Shown: positions 11,420-23,089, counted from the first letter of the stretch. The stretch is DNA of 64,000 bases from Romanomermis culicivorax (GCA_963922205.1 CAWUHX010000122.1:900802-964801); one strand, 5' to 3'. Program-made: numbers and translations. The notes: generated by a model not told the origin, from the letters alone.

Positions 11420-12460
11420 AATGTTTGGGTTTTGTATAAGAGAGTTCGTGTTCCCCCTTGAAGAGCCACTATAAGGGTAGCGTAAAAAACTTGTCTGGGT
11501 GCAATCAAACCCCAACCCTTATGTTTAACAACTAAGATCCTCTAATGGTATCATCTAGCTTTGATAGCAACATCCAAAAAACGAAGTCAGTTAGGAATTT
11601 CTAAGGCACACCAAAGTGATTTTCACCAAACTTTCTATATTTTATTTGCTGTTTTGTTGATTTGTTGAAGGGCAGATGCAGCAAAATGGTTATATAACGT
11701 TTTATTTGGAAAAAATAAAAGGAAAAATAAGCTTATTTCTGTAATCTGAGAGGAAAGCTTCCAGTCCATCAGCAACAAACCTACCAATTGAATCTTTTCT
11801 CTAATAATTTAGTCAAAAGCACTAAGGTGACACTGCTCTATCCAAATCGAAAAAGGTAAGCATAACATTGTTCCTCTCATTTTGGCTTCCTGCTCGTCAA
11901 ACTATTTTCAAATTTGGTGCGTGGTGGTCGAAAGAGATGTGAAAATTCACTAATGTTTCCAAGTGGTGTAAAGATCAACTTGAGCTGTAAAATTACATTG
12001 TTTTCTAACTTCTTTATGTCATCTGGTATTTATCAAACTCATAAATAGACCATAACATCAGGGGAAATATCTGTAACTAGGATCGAGTAGAATATCATAG
12101 GTAAAACCATACCCAAAAACTGGCTTTCCCAATTAAACAAAAGTCGTCTGTTGTACCATATATGGTGATAAAAGAAATAGGAGGCTTTAAAATAATGTTT
12201 TGAGCAAGTAATTCAGATGCGTTTCCACAAATAATTCAGTGGTTCGTCTCTCAATTTGCCTTATGGAATAGTTTTTCAGATATTGTCAAATCATTTCTGC
12301 AATAGAGCCAGATATCTGAGAATACTTGAAAGACTGATTTTCAATTTCTTTTCTCGAACATATACTGTAACAAGATTATTGAACAGAATCTCAGAAGGTG
12401 GAATTTTATGATTTCGGATATCTCCACAAATGAAGGGTTTTTTTCATTCAGATTTTCTGG
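11420..12460 (+). repeat. Interspersed repeat R1, copy 1
   Basis: About 1.04 kb that aligns with 28081-28267 plus 36107-36985. Shared words include TTTTGTATAAGAGAGTTC, TTTGATAGCAACAT, TGCTGTTTTGTTGATTTG, GGCAGATGCAGCAAAA and GCTTCCAGTCCATCAGCAAC (GCTTCCACTCC... in the other copy). No coding capacity was seen. The two copies differ moderately, so the family is old. Confidence 0.7.
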
Positions 12461-12620
12461 TAGTGTTTTTTATTAAATTCTTCCAAAAGCGAGACAAATC
12501 AGTACTATCGTCTACATCATTTATTGTGAAATTTTTACTGGAAAAATTGTTCAAGGTTGGGCTAGTATGCTCACAAATTTCGAGTCCTTTTTTGTCGAAA
12601 AAGTTTTTCTTGCAACCACT
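12460..12620 (-). mobile_element. TA-flanked MITE, degraded partial copy
   Basis: Reads as the reverse orientation of the MITE family: TTTTTATTAAATTCTTCCAAAA, then ACAAATCAGTACTATCGTC, then ATGCTCACAAATTTCGAGTC. The terminal inverted repeats are eroded. It abuts the end of repeat R1. Confidence 0.5.
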
Positions 12621-12976
12621 TTTTCTGGGCGTCCGTTTTTTGCACACCAAAACTTTATATCCCCCCATCTACTTTTCTTTTAAAAAATTTACATTTGACT
12701 ATATTCACCCATAGTTTTATTTGGTGGTAACCTCCATGCATTGGCCAACCACAAACAGGATCAATTTCAACAACAATGCAAAGCTGGCTAAATGCTTCCC
12801 CGATATAAGCAGAAGAAACCAAACAAGAGCAACTTGAGGAGCAATAATGCCTACACGATCACAATCAATTATCCATTGATCTGGATGATGGTGAAGATAG
12901 TCCAAGCAATGAAGAAATTTTGACTGAGTCAGAAGCGGCCAAATTATTGAACTGATCGGCATTTATATCAATCAGG

Positions 12977-14131
12977 ATGAATCAATGCTTCAAAGGGAAA
13001 TCACTACATGACGTCATTATATCAATCAATAATGAAAATAGCAGGGACATTAAACTGAAATCAGCTATTTCAAAATTTAATTTTTGTCACATTATTTTTA
13101 GTTGCCCTGATCAACAGGACAAGGCTGTGGAGTCAGAATCAACAAAATTCAACAAAACGACAAATATGGAGATGCCATGCTCCAGGGCCAATACCAAGGT
13201 AAGGACTCTACATATAAGTAATGTTCCAATCACCATCCCTCCTGACAAAGTTACAACAAAGCTAGCAAGCTACTGTTAAAATCATCAAGTTTATTTCAGA
13301 TTTCAAATGGGTGAAAGTGATCGAAGTCCATCAAAAATTGCAATTTCCAGGTTTATCCTGGTACAAAACTCCTGGAATGCAGACCCAAATAAAAGTAAAA
13401 ATCAGGCACCAAGATATGCCACAATGGTGTCAGAAATGTATGGCTCCAGGTCATATGGTCATGGAATGCAATATAGTGGACAATTCTTGTCCAAGAGGAT
13501 CATACACTGCAGCCCTAATGGCTAGACCACGTTCAAAAGAGCCAAGATCCAGAGGGGCGCCAGTTGAAATGGCTATGACTCACTTAGGGTGCACTGGTGA
13601 TCAGGAGCCATATCCAAAAAACCCTAATACAGGTAATACCAGTAACCATTAACTGTGGAGCTAAGCAAAGGTCAGGGATCAATGGAAGGAAGGGTAAAAG
13701 AACCTCCAAAAATAATTCCCATTCTAACCTATAAACATTTTCTATCTAATGACTTTCCTACCAATTTTGTTGCAGATAAAGTGACTTACAAGTTCACAAA
13801 ATGCTATTTATTCCATCAAAAAGCCATGGCGATGGGAGATAAAGAAGCAGCTCAAATTATTTTGAATGCCCCAAATGCACTCAAAGCCAAAAAAATCGTC
13901 GGAAAATTACCTTGGGATTTTACAAAATTGGCAATGTGGCACAATTTCACATTCAAGGCCAACGGGTACAAATATAAACAAGATTACAACCTAAGGCACC
14001 AGTTTTTCAACACTGTACCTGCGTTACTGGTCGGAGCAAACGCTTACGAGTCATATTGGGGATGTGAATTCAAAAGCAATGATCCATCCATGAATGACTT
14101 CAGGAGTTATTCTGGTAAAAAATGTCTTTGA
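12977..14131 (+). pseudogene. LINE ORF1: CCHC zinc knuckle plus NADAR (YbiA-like) domain
   Basis: Three overlapping frames (12977-13279, 13311-13652, 13655-14131) form one gag-like protein broken by two frameshifts. The first part has VRTLHISNVPITIPPDK, the usual opening of RRM-like gag segments. A zinc knuckle C-x2-C-x4-H-x4-C lies at 13428-13469 (CQKCMAPGHMVMEC). From about 13730 to 14085 the protein reads as a NADAR domain: FLSNDFPTNF, then KCYLFHQKAMAMGD, AKKIVGK, W-x7-M, an LRHQFFNT block, then LVGANAYESYWGCE. In known NADAR/YbiA proteins these blocks bind NAD/ADP-ribose-type ligands; RibX-type members hydrolyse riboflavin intermediates. The role inside a LINE is unknown to me. ORF2 starts 166 bases after its stop. 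Confidence 0.7.
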
Positions 14132-14296
14132 TCAACTCATAACTAAATTGAGGGGAGAAATGATGGAGTACTTCGAACATAAAGTTGACTATAGAATTAT
14201 CCCAGAAGGGAAATAGCCTGAAAAGGCCAAATGACTCTGCCTCTTCAAGGGACCACAAACGGTCAGCTTAAGTAGGATTAGCATCTATGAGGAAAG

Positions 14297-16060
14297 ATGA
14301 CCAGTAATTCATTGAGTTTACGTACCTTCAGTGCACAAAATTTGAAGGACAAACCTATGAAAACTGTTCTTCTTTTCGAAAATGCAAAAATTTTGACCTT
14401 ATTGTACTGTGAGAGACACATTTCACGATGAAAAGTCAAAATAAATATTTCAGACAAGTTTTTGAACAAAAATTCGTGATTATAGAACTACTCAGAAAAG
14501 ATGGGCAATGTGCATGTTATATGCTTCAACAGACAGGCAAGGTTAAAGTTCAAAAGACTCGTTTTTGAAATAAGTGGAAGAGTTTTATGCTTCACCGCAG
14601 AAGTAAAAGAGAAAATTTTCCTTATAATGGGCCTTAATTTTCCGGCCAATGTACAAAAAAGAGCCAAGTTTATTGATTTACTTTTCGACAAAATGTGCGA
14701 TAATCCAAAATTTTATGACGAGGCCATAGTGTTAAGAGATTTTAACTTTGTAGAAGACAAAAAACTTAACAGGTCACTACGAACAAATGGAATAGAAATA
14801 GGTAAAGAAAACTTTGACCAAATAAAATATAGGCTGGATGTAGTAGACAGTTATAGAGATAATCATAAAAAGAAAATAGAGTTTTCCATTTTTAGCAAAG
14901 CGCACAAAACACAGTCTAGAATAGATAGGATATATGTGACAAAAAATTTATCAGCAAGCACTGAAAAATAGATTTTTGATGAGTGGGCCATTAGTGACCA
15001 TAAAACGTACTCAATCTCTATTAAACTTTCTTTCCTGCTGAAGATAAAAGTTGGTAAGTCTTACTGGAAATATAATAGTGTGAAAATGGCGGAAAAGAAG
15101 GAAATAATACAGTACTGTCCCAACACCGCCACTGTCCCAACACCGCCACCATCCCAACTCCGCCATCGTCCCAACTCCGCCACTTTCGTGTCCCAACACC
15201 GCCACCGTCCCAACGCCGCCACTGTCCCAACTCCACCACCGTCCCAACTCGGCCACTTTCTTGTCCCAACTTTCGCAATCTTTCAAAAAGTTTATTTTTT
15301 GTAACACGTTAAACTTAATCAAATGTGCTTATCAGATCTATGAATTAACAATATTTTAAGATATAAGTGATAATTTTTCCGTGTTACACATAATAATGCG
15401 ATGTTTCATTGTTTGACAAACGTTTAGAACTTTTCTTCCGGAACAGAAAATACAAATCCGGATCATTATGCGCCACAATTATCACTAAATTACTCTTTAA
15501 TTCCTGATTCATAAAATTTTCAATCGGACCAAAGTCACTCATGATTTGATTACACAAATTCGAATCAATTGACAACGAGAAATTAAAACAGACACGTATA
15601 TTAGTATTTTAATGTGCAAAGCACACAGTTATTTTGGTAATAGGCTAATGAAGTAAATTCGGGTCTCACGCTCGTTGTTCTATTTTTGGTTATTTCGGTA
15701 AAATCGTTTGTATAGTTAAGTACGACTATACAAATGAAGATTATATAGATATACCATGTATTTTTTGCTTTAATGATAATATCAGTTTTTGCCATCCTAT
15801 GAATTAGCAATGTCATATTGTTAAGTTACAAAAAAAACTTTGTTACAAAAAACAAACTATTTGAAAGATTGCGAAAGTTAGGACAAGAAAGTGGCGGAGT
15901 TGGATGGTGGCGGAGTTGGGACGGTGGTGGTGTTGGGACGGTGGCGGAGTTGGGGCACGATCAATAATACGAGTAGAAAAACTAAAAGAATCGACAAAAT
16001 GGAAAAAAGAAAAGTCTCTGCAACAATGGGATGAAATAAAAAGAAAAATCAGACGTGTAG
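14297..16060 (+). pseudogene. LINE ORF2 remnant (endonuclease part), interrupted
   Basis: It starts at ATG 14297 (MTSNSLSLRTFSAQNLK...), aligned with the LNxxS start of APE endonucleases, and stops at TGA about 14429. It is open again from 14501 with VLRDFNF (the GGDFN position), RIDRIYV and ISDHKTYSISI (the SDH catalytic block, just after a TAG near 14970). After the foldback insertion the frame resumes as KESTKWKKEKSLQQWDEIKR, equivalent to the W..K.KI helix after the endonuclease in the other LINE. Acidic and glycine positions of GGDFN are partly lost (RDFN), so the nuclease would be inactive even without the breaks. Confidence 0.65.
15111..15962. mobile_element. Foldback element with minisatellite terminal inverted repeats
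   Basis: An 852-bp insertion flanked by exact 8-bp duplications AATAATAC (15103-15110 and 15963-15970). The left arm holds a 17-bp unit TCCCAACWCCGCCACYG in a higher-order pattern of three 17-mers plus one 22-mer, twice (15118-15263), then a unique part to about 15304. The right arm is the inverse: unique part 15842-15890, then one higher-order block to 15962. Unique arm parts share TTCTTGTCCYAACTTTCGCA and CAATCTTTCAAA. The interior (15305-15841) has a short minus-strand open frame (15575-15384) without recognisable domain. Removing the element joins LINE codons in frame. Confidence 0.85.
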
Positions 16061-16077
16061 ACTCTGGCATACTTCAC

Positions 16078-16205
16078 CGCGATGTACCACGCGGCGCCGG
16101 TTGTCCTATTCATACTAAGAAGCAGCGCCGACCGGTGCCGCCTGGGAAGTATGAATCGGTTCTTTTTTATTTTTGCAGCGCCACGCGGCACCGCTCAATA
16201 CCGCT
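16078..16205. repeat. GC-rich inverted-repeat island
   Basis: A GC-rich patch in AT-rich surroundings. ATTCATACT (about 16108) pairs with AGTATGAAT (about 16147), and CCACGCGGC occurs twice (about 16087 and 16183). It could be a small MITE, since the LINE coding ends here, but I found no target duplication. Confidence 0.3.
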
Positions 16206-19200
16206 TCCAAAGTTCAACTCAAACGGAATTTTTGAACAACTCATGTGTTATAAAGGAACATATTGTTGCTGTATCATCTGTGTATGCAGTTCAATCATAT
16301 TTTTCACATGAATTGTGAATTACGACACTTTTCAAGCATTATTTTATCATGCCTCTTAATAGTACATGCACAACATGGAAATTCTGTGGGGACTCAGCCA
16401 GTATATGGAGCATGTTTTTCTAATATCCAAGAAGCATGTTTTTGAACCTATATCAGCCAAATATGTGAAATTATTTGCTTCGACAGCGGTTTTTAAAGTT
16501 TTAACGCTACTTCTTTGAATCAAGTGTGCTCGGTTTGGAGAGTTCGTTTAACTACGGTATCATTTTCATTCATGATGACTTTCTCTTCTCTCTTGATCGT
16601 TTTTTCGTTCGTCATCTTTTCAATCATTGCAGGGGATCAGATCTGCTGAGGGGGTCAATAGTCCCAAACCCTCCTCCACGTGCATGAATGCTGCATTCAG
16701 AGGAAATTCTCCTAGATTCTGAAAAATCCATGATTGACAAGTTTTGCCATGCACTCATGAAATTTTCCCAATGACGTTTTCCCTGTAATTTTTTTCGAGA
16801 GCTTATACTAATGACGTTTTCAGAAATAGGTTTTCAGGAGGATTGGGAATATGTATAGTTCGCTTTTATAAAATATTTGTAAATTGAGAATGGACAAAAA
16901 ATGGACCGCTCTCAAAGTCGTTTACACTAAGTGTTCACAATAGGATTTTTGGCATAAAAAATCGTGAGGATCCACTACTTTCTGCTGAGCAATATAAGTA
17001 GAGAATTATATTTTCTTTTTGCATTGAATAACGCAGGCAGGATTTCATTATGAGAAAGATACAGTATGCATTTGTAACGACCAGATTTGGTGTGAAGCAC
17101 TTTACTTTAACCAATGGCGTTACGGCGGGAACGGTTATAACAAAACAGGTGAGGGGCGAGACGATAATACGATTACGGTGGGTTCGACGATCGCTTGATT
17201 CATCGAATAAACAAAAATGAACATCGCGTTTGCTTGCAAATAATGAACGGGCCTCAGTTTAAATGCTTTCCTAAAAATTGGCCGCTTCCAAATATAAAAA
17301 CGATCGCGAACAACGAATTTAAAACTACGAATAATAATAAAAATCACGCTTTGCTTCTCTTTTTATACGACGTTTTTGGCCACTCCCTGGGCGTCGCGGG
17401 AGGTCGTGCTTCTGTCCATCTTCTCGAGCCAATCGTCGCTTCCTGCTTCGCTTTCCATGCTTACTTAGTCACGCCTTTCTAATGCTTTCCTGGTACTGTA
17501 TGCTTTTTGTGTTTTGCTTTGCTTTCTACGGTGGGCTTAGCCACACCTCTGTGCTTCTGTGCATGCTTCCTGTATCTGTTTCTCTGAATACACATGTTTT
17601 GTGGGGCTGCCACTACCGTTACACTTGAGACTACTGTCTGGCGGGGCTTTTACGTATTTTACTGTGTGCAGGTGTTGTTTACGATTTTTACGGGGGATTA
17701 CAGTAGCTGTGGAATGTGTAGTTTAGTGTAGGTTCTAGGGGACCAGCTGCCGTTTGTGCAAATTAATTGGGGCCTGTTAATTGGGCTATGGGGGTGTGAA
17801 CGGATCAAAATAAAGTACTTCACATAATTTTATAGGAATGTTTGGGTGTGAATCCCAGACACCTTTGAGACGATAAAATGCGAAAATAAAATAATATCTA
17901 ATAAATGTCTATCACATACAGTATGCTACATATTTACAGTACTGCTTTAGCAGGTACGTTACACATTTACAAATTATTAGACTCATTTAGAACAGCTCTT
18001 TATTTTTTACCAATTATATGACGCGTATGCTGTAAAAAAATATTAAATTCATCTATTATACGGAATTATGACACGTCAAAATTTTTAATTCGTTATATAT
18101 TACCCATATTTTCAGTGAAATTATTACGTAAATTACGAGTTCTATCGTCCAAAGCAGCATACGGTTCATCTAGTTGCTTGGCATGTAAACACCAAGCCTT
18201 AGATTCTAAACTTGAATTTGGTCAAAATTATGTATCAGTTGACATAAATGTAAGGAATTGCGTCCTGCCAAATGCATTTCACGAAACTCAGTGAGATACT
18301 GCTGGTTTTGAACACCCTCAGCGTGATTTGTTATTATTGGCCCAGAATTATCCCAATGACTCCACTTGCAAATGGGGAAATGGCCCTGGATCCATGTTTG
18401 ATGAAAATAATCATTCCTTGGTCGATTCGAAACCCACATTTAATAATAATTTTTTTTATTTTGAACCCAAAAAGATTTTAAAAAATTGGGAAAAGTTTGA
18501 AACAAATCAAAAAACAAAACGAAAACGATATTTGCATCGGTAACATCCGTTATTGTACACGTTAAAAATGAGAAACGTCCGTCTTAACAGATTTCTCTGC
18601 CACCCGAGCTGCTTGTGTGGTCACTTTGATAGGTTGATTACATTTTTTACTTATTAGAACGTGTTTGTGTGGTCATTTTGATGATCTTATTACTCATCTT
18701 AACTTCTTTGGTGACTAATCTTTCGGTGGACTCTCTGTAGAATTACGTTTCTTTAACCATTTTTGCTAACTGTTCCATAAAAGCGGCAAAGAAAATACCT
18801 TTCATCACTCAGACTGCCTACCGTCATTCATGTTTTCACTTTCTATTCATCTTTCGTCTTTGGAACACCCTTCTGAAAATAATAGCAAATTCATTTTCAC
18901 ATTTTTTGTTGTCGTGACCATGGTAGCGGATGCGCAGTAGGTAGCGGATCTAATACCCAATCTATTCGTAGGAGCTTCTATGAATTCACAAAGAATTTGT
19001 CGCGAGTTATCCACTGGCTTCTCCGGTTCAAATTTTGCTGAGTTTCGCAGAAACGCGTTACTTAAGTTCGAAAAACTAGATTTTCAACAGAGAAGTCGGA
19101 AGATTCCGCTGATAATAGGAAGGAAGTGGAGAATGAAGATACGACGAATAAAGAAAAAAATATACGTAAACTCTATATTTCGACTGAATATAACGGTACA

Positions 19201-19300
19201 ACAATTAATTTTGTATCGAACTGTGTAAATATTTGTCGTCAAATTCAAAAATTTGACATCGAAAATTTAACAACAGCTTTTAGCTTCGTTTCAATTTCGT
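16206..19300. other. Gene-poor stretch
   Basis: No gene supported. It includes the solo-LTR-like block at 17073-17623 and an AATAAA-type signal near 17810. A 77-codon frame at about 18300-18543 (EHPQRDLLLLAQNYPND...) has some coding look but no start context or recognisable family. Confidence 0.4.
17073..17623 (+). repeat. Candidate solo LTR (weak)
   Basis: A 551-bp block beginning TGTAACG and ending CGTTACA, as many LTRs begin and end in short inverted TG...CA repeats. It has a TATA-like AAATATAAAAACG near 17280. The flanking five bases (GCATT and CTTGA) do not match, so a target duplication is absent and this may be coincidence. Confidence 0.2.
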
Positions 19301-19305
19301 ATTTT

Positions 19306-19608
19306 TCAAAAACACTGGCATGTCATGTTAGGTGGACACCAAGTGCTCCTGTCGCAATAGCCCCTGCACGGCACACATCGTCCACCATTCCTTCTGTGCC
19401 GATGGATGCATAAACTGTGGCAGTCGCTTATCTTGCCAAATGAACTCAGGTATTGGCCGGTACGCCACAAACCACGTTCGACCGGACCGTCGAATTTGTA
19501 GCCGAACAGTTGCGATTGTCCTTGTTTGTTGTCGTTGGCAGGGGCGGCTTGGATAGCGGTTAAAACAACGGAGATAGCAATTATGGCAAAGACTACGTTT
19601 CCTTCCAT
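19306..19608 (-). CDS. Secreted cysteine-rich peptide, defensin-like
   Basis: A 100-residue protein. I chose the ATG at 19608 because it begins a textbook signal peptide (MEGNVVFAIIAISVVLTAIQA, cleavage likely before or after APA); the in-frame ATG at 19677 would put 23 polar residues ahead of it. After a roughly 38-residue propeptide-like segment comes a C-terminal domain with eight cysteines spaced C-x3-C-x10-C-x2-C-x3-C-x5-C-x5-C-x-C, rich in Arg/His/Gly. A C-x3-C helix and a terminal C-x-C strand are hallmarks of cysteine-stabilised alpha-beta peptides (defensins), but the middle cysteines do not follow the standard insect or mollusc pattern. A secreted antimicrobial role is likely; a toxin-like or ligand role cannot be excluded. 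No intron is needed. A TATA-like box lies about 50 bp upstream. Confidence 0.6.
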   Translation of the reverse strand: MEGNVVFAIIAISVVLTAIQAAPANDNKQGQSQLFGYKFDGPVERGLWRTGQYLSSFGKISDCHSLCIHRHRRNGGRCVPCRGYCDRSTWCPPNMTCQCF

Positions 19609-19657
19609 TTTAGTTGATAGTTCTTTAAAAGAATCGAAATTTAGGAAACTAGGAGAA

Positions 19658-19669
19658 CATATAAAATAT
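19658..19669 (-). promoter_or_regulatory. TATA-like box of the cysteine-rich peptide gene
   Basis: Read on the minus strand, TATTTTATATG lies about 50 bp before the chosen ATG, consistent with transcription starting some 20-25 bp upstream of it and a short 5' leader. Confidence 0.35.
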
Positions 19670-20500
19670 CTTGTCATTTCTCACAAAAGCAGTATTTTTC
19701 CGATATGAAAAAAATTATTCAACTGAATGATGAAGCAGTATGTAAATCATTGCTAACGACAAATATCTGCTTCGAAAATCGAAAGAAGAGAATTGTTCTC
19801 GATTTGTTAGTCTTGATCATTTAAAAAATAATTTCAAAGTTCGTCACATACCTTCTAGTCTGTAATAATATGTAAAATATAATTCTTGGGGAACCGATAA
19901 GAATTCGAATAATTTGATCGATGATAATTTTGATTTATATATACGCAAGTTGATTCATTAAATAAACAAACATCAATACTGACTTCTTACGAGTGGTATA
20001 AAACAACTTAAATTAAGTGAGCTCAGCATTTTCTAGGACCTATTAAACAAAAAATGTCTAGTGTGATGCGTCGCATGATTCGTCTTTATCAGTTTCTTAT
20101 CTTATTTCAATATGGAAATTCAGGTCAATATTTCACTCGTTTCTGGAAGAATTTTCAACCATATTCGACGAAGATTTAAGGATTCCGAATTTAGTTTCAC
20201 AATGGCATCGATTTCACAATATTTCATAAATTATTTTGTTAAATGTTTTTTCAATGAAATAAGATTACCAAAAGTAAAAAGAGAACAACAAGAATTTCAA
20301 AGGGAGCAAATGATAATTTATAGTATTTACAATCATACATGTAATTGTAAACCTGCCATAAGAACCAGAAATCGCCGGCCATATGTTGAACCCCTCAAGA
20401 TTTTCCAATTCTATGGATCCCCATACGTTACGTTGAAAAAGCTGGAAGTTTTCGATTTTTTGCTATAAAGTGTTCATTTTTGAATAAAAACTGTCGAAAT

Positions 20501-21215
20501 TTCTATTGATCCATGAGTGGTCGGATTTGTAGTTGAGCAAATTTTAGAAGATAAAATCTTTTTTTTCTCTACCTCATCATCGAGGAATAAAAATATTTTG
20601 AATTGAAAAGGTTTTACCTGTTAACAGTTTTAGCATGTATTTTTTGATGTTACTGATGAAAGAACTGAGGGAACAGCATTTTGTTGAGAATTTTGAACAC
20701 CATGGAGCAGCATGCCAAGAAATAACGACATTTGAACTTGTGAGAATCCTGGTATTACTATAACTGGCCATTGCTGTAGTTTCAATAGTTCTCCTCCTCA
20801 AAAATAAATCGTCAAGAAAAGATTTCGATATTGTTGATTATAAAATTTCATCGCCTTTTGTCTATCCCATGTCTTCATTTTTGTTCTAACTTTTTTGCGA
20901 TTTGAGAATGTTTGTCGTTGACTGCAAGGAATTTATTTATCCTAAGCCGCTGAATTGTACTGTTTAAAAAGAGTGCTTGTAGAAAAAAATAGCAATCCGA
21001 AAATAATGTCGACTCGTCGTCCAGCGTCAGGACTCGGTGCCTTGTGCTGCTGATGTGCTTTCTCATTCAATGTTCATATCACAGCTTTTGACACTGGATC
21101 CCGATTGCTCGAATTTTTTCGTTATTACCACGACTAATGGACTTCGTTCTTTAGTGCATGTGTGCTGTGGTCATGCTTTCTTAGTACAATGTGGCATCAA
21201 CGGGTTCACATGCAT
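20501..21215 (+). repeat. Repeat pair A (partner at 38976-40152)
   Basis: It aligns in order with the partner: TTCTATTGATCCATGAGTGG, TTTGTAGTTGAGC, CATGGAGCAGCATGCC, TTGATTATAAAATTTCATCG, GTTGACTGCAAGGAATTTAT, CACTGGATCCCGAT and ACATGCAT. The partner has about 460 bp extra in the middle. It may be a diverged segmental duplication or a low-copy repeat. Confidence 0.65.
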
Positions 21216-23004
21216 CGTATAACGGCGGTTCAGCAGTGTCGCTTGTTGCCTAATTTGAATATTTGAACTGCAAAAAACATACGCACCGTCGGAATAGAGA
21301 TTTTCTAGCTTTCGTCGACGCCTATTTTCGTAGGAAGCATAGTCGTTCGTGTTTAAATTGGATGTAAAATCATTTACGAATTAAGATTTGGCACGATTGA
21401 ACCTTGCAATGAACAGCGAGGCGCATATGCCAGATAACGAAATTCTACAGTACAGTCCATCTTTACGAACGAACTTCGTTGACGTAAAAATATCGTATAT
21501 AAACTACTTATTTCTTTTTTTCTCTGTTTGCTCGAAAATTGAACCGTCTCTGTCTTTACAGCAAAATCATGATCTGAAATAAATCAAGTCAAAAATGGAA
21601 TGCAGAAGTCAAACACACCCTCATGGTCTCCATCATCGATTCTCATGATTCCTTGTATGTCTCAAAAAGTGGCGTTAACCACGAACAAAAACGATTGTGT
21701 ACAGATTTTTACGACCGCAGATTGATCCTGGGGTATTCAGCTCAGATTTCTTATCGATTTCCGTGTGTCGTCAGCTGTCAAAAGTCGTCAATAAAAGCAG
21801 AAGTGATTAGCTCTAATTTGCGGTAAAATATTCTATTGTCCCTGAGGAACATTAGCCTCATTTGGTATACCCATTATCCAAACTTTTGGAACATCACATT
21901 TTTGACGCAGGATATCTTTATGCACATAAGTGATAAGCTGAGTCCTTTCAGGCTTAGGGTCGCCGCTGATAAGATAATTGACCCAAAAATTTTTCACACG
22001 TGATAGATGAAATAATATCCCACCATCATGTATACACCATGCTAGTTTTCAGTTTTGAAAAGTGGCTGTGGTATAAATTATTTTATGTTTTTTCATGAAA
22101 AGCTCGTAAAAAACGACAAATACTTCAGCTGTAGTGGCATGTCGCTCAAAACTGGGATTTTTTGAACTTTATTACGTCATTGGCGAAGAAACGAATTGAG
22201 GATTTAGCATTGTTGTAATGAGCCAAAGCTAGACTATATCTCAAAAAAAGATATGTAGGGAAGTATTAGATTCACAAAATGAATACATTTATTTAATATT
22301 CATAACCATTGAATATTCTTTATAACGAAACTAAGAAATGCAGTCAGATTTATCATTTTCTAGTGATTGTAGAACTTTACATTGATATAATAGATCGAAA
22401 ACCATGTTACATGTAGAAATGTTGGCACAGCTGTTTTCAGCGAATAAAAGGAATAAGTCCTCTCGGATGATGATTTATTTAGACCGTATTATTCAAAAAT
22501 TTGCTTGCTCTCATTTAGAGACACCCTGTTTCAAAACAGTTCCTTCTGCGTTGGTCAGTGCTTCGTGTTATCATATTGGCTTCTTTATATCTTATCACCG
22601 TACTTTGATCCCGTTTGTGGCCGTACAATTTTGCATTGAAGTCTCATAAATTATACGATTTTGACATTAGAAATCCTGTAATAAATACAGCTTTTTAAAT
22701 TTTTCATTACCTTATGGTATAGATTATGATATTTTTTAATATGATGTACCGCCTTGGTTAGAGTGTGAAGTGAAGCAAGTTTATTTATTGCATCCCAGGA
22801 TTGATGTGTTGGCATGCCTTTTTCGCAAAAAGCTCAACTTTCCTTCGTTCGAAAGTCAACATTAAATAAAGTATCGATGAATTTCAATGTAAACTGCTGC
22901 CGATTCATCCTAGTACTAACGGACAAACATTCATGAAGCTATCGTGCACCAAAAATGACCAAAAATCGTATGATTTTGATTTTCAGTTTGCTGTAGTATA
23001 TCAA

Positions 23005-23089
23005 ATTTACAAATCCATGCAGAATGAATGTCAGACTTACAAATTTTTTACAATTTTTCACATTTACAAATCCATGCAGAATGAATGTC
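23005..23089 (+). repeat. 57-bp direct duplication
   Basis: The word starting ATTTACAAATCCATGCAG occurs at 23005 and 23062 and matches for 28 bases. The 57-bp offset is a multiple of three. Confidence 0.6.

Larger units (their letters stand above)
12850..16060 (+). mobile_element. LINE relic with CCHC-NADAR ORF1
   Basis: A second non-LTR element of a family different from the 1.7-6.8 kb copy. ORF1 (12977-14131, open further upstream to about 12850) carries a zinc knuckle and a NADAR/YbiA-like domain. ORF2 (from 14297) carries an endonuclease remnant and a post-endonuclease helix. ORF2 is interrupted by a foldback element (15111-15962), resumes in frame at 15971 and is lost after about 16060, so no reverse transcriptase remains here. 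Several stops and frameshifts show decay. Confidence 0.7.

Noticed and set aside
15080-15304. Proline/threonine repeat protein (SQLRHRPNSATVPT-like) on either strand
   Set aside because: Translation of the minisatellite arm of the foldback element.
17195-17482. 95-codon frame with basic/hydrophobic content
   Set aside because: No recognisable motif or splice or start context; lies inside the solo-LTR-like block.
20112-20468. 118-codon frame followed by AATAAA
   Set aside because: No domain, signal peptide or codon bias that I can support; kept only as a remark in the region entry.
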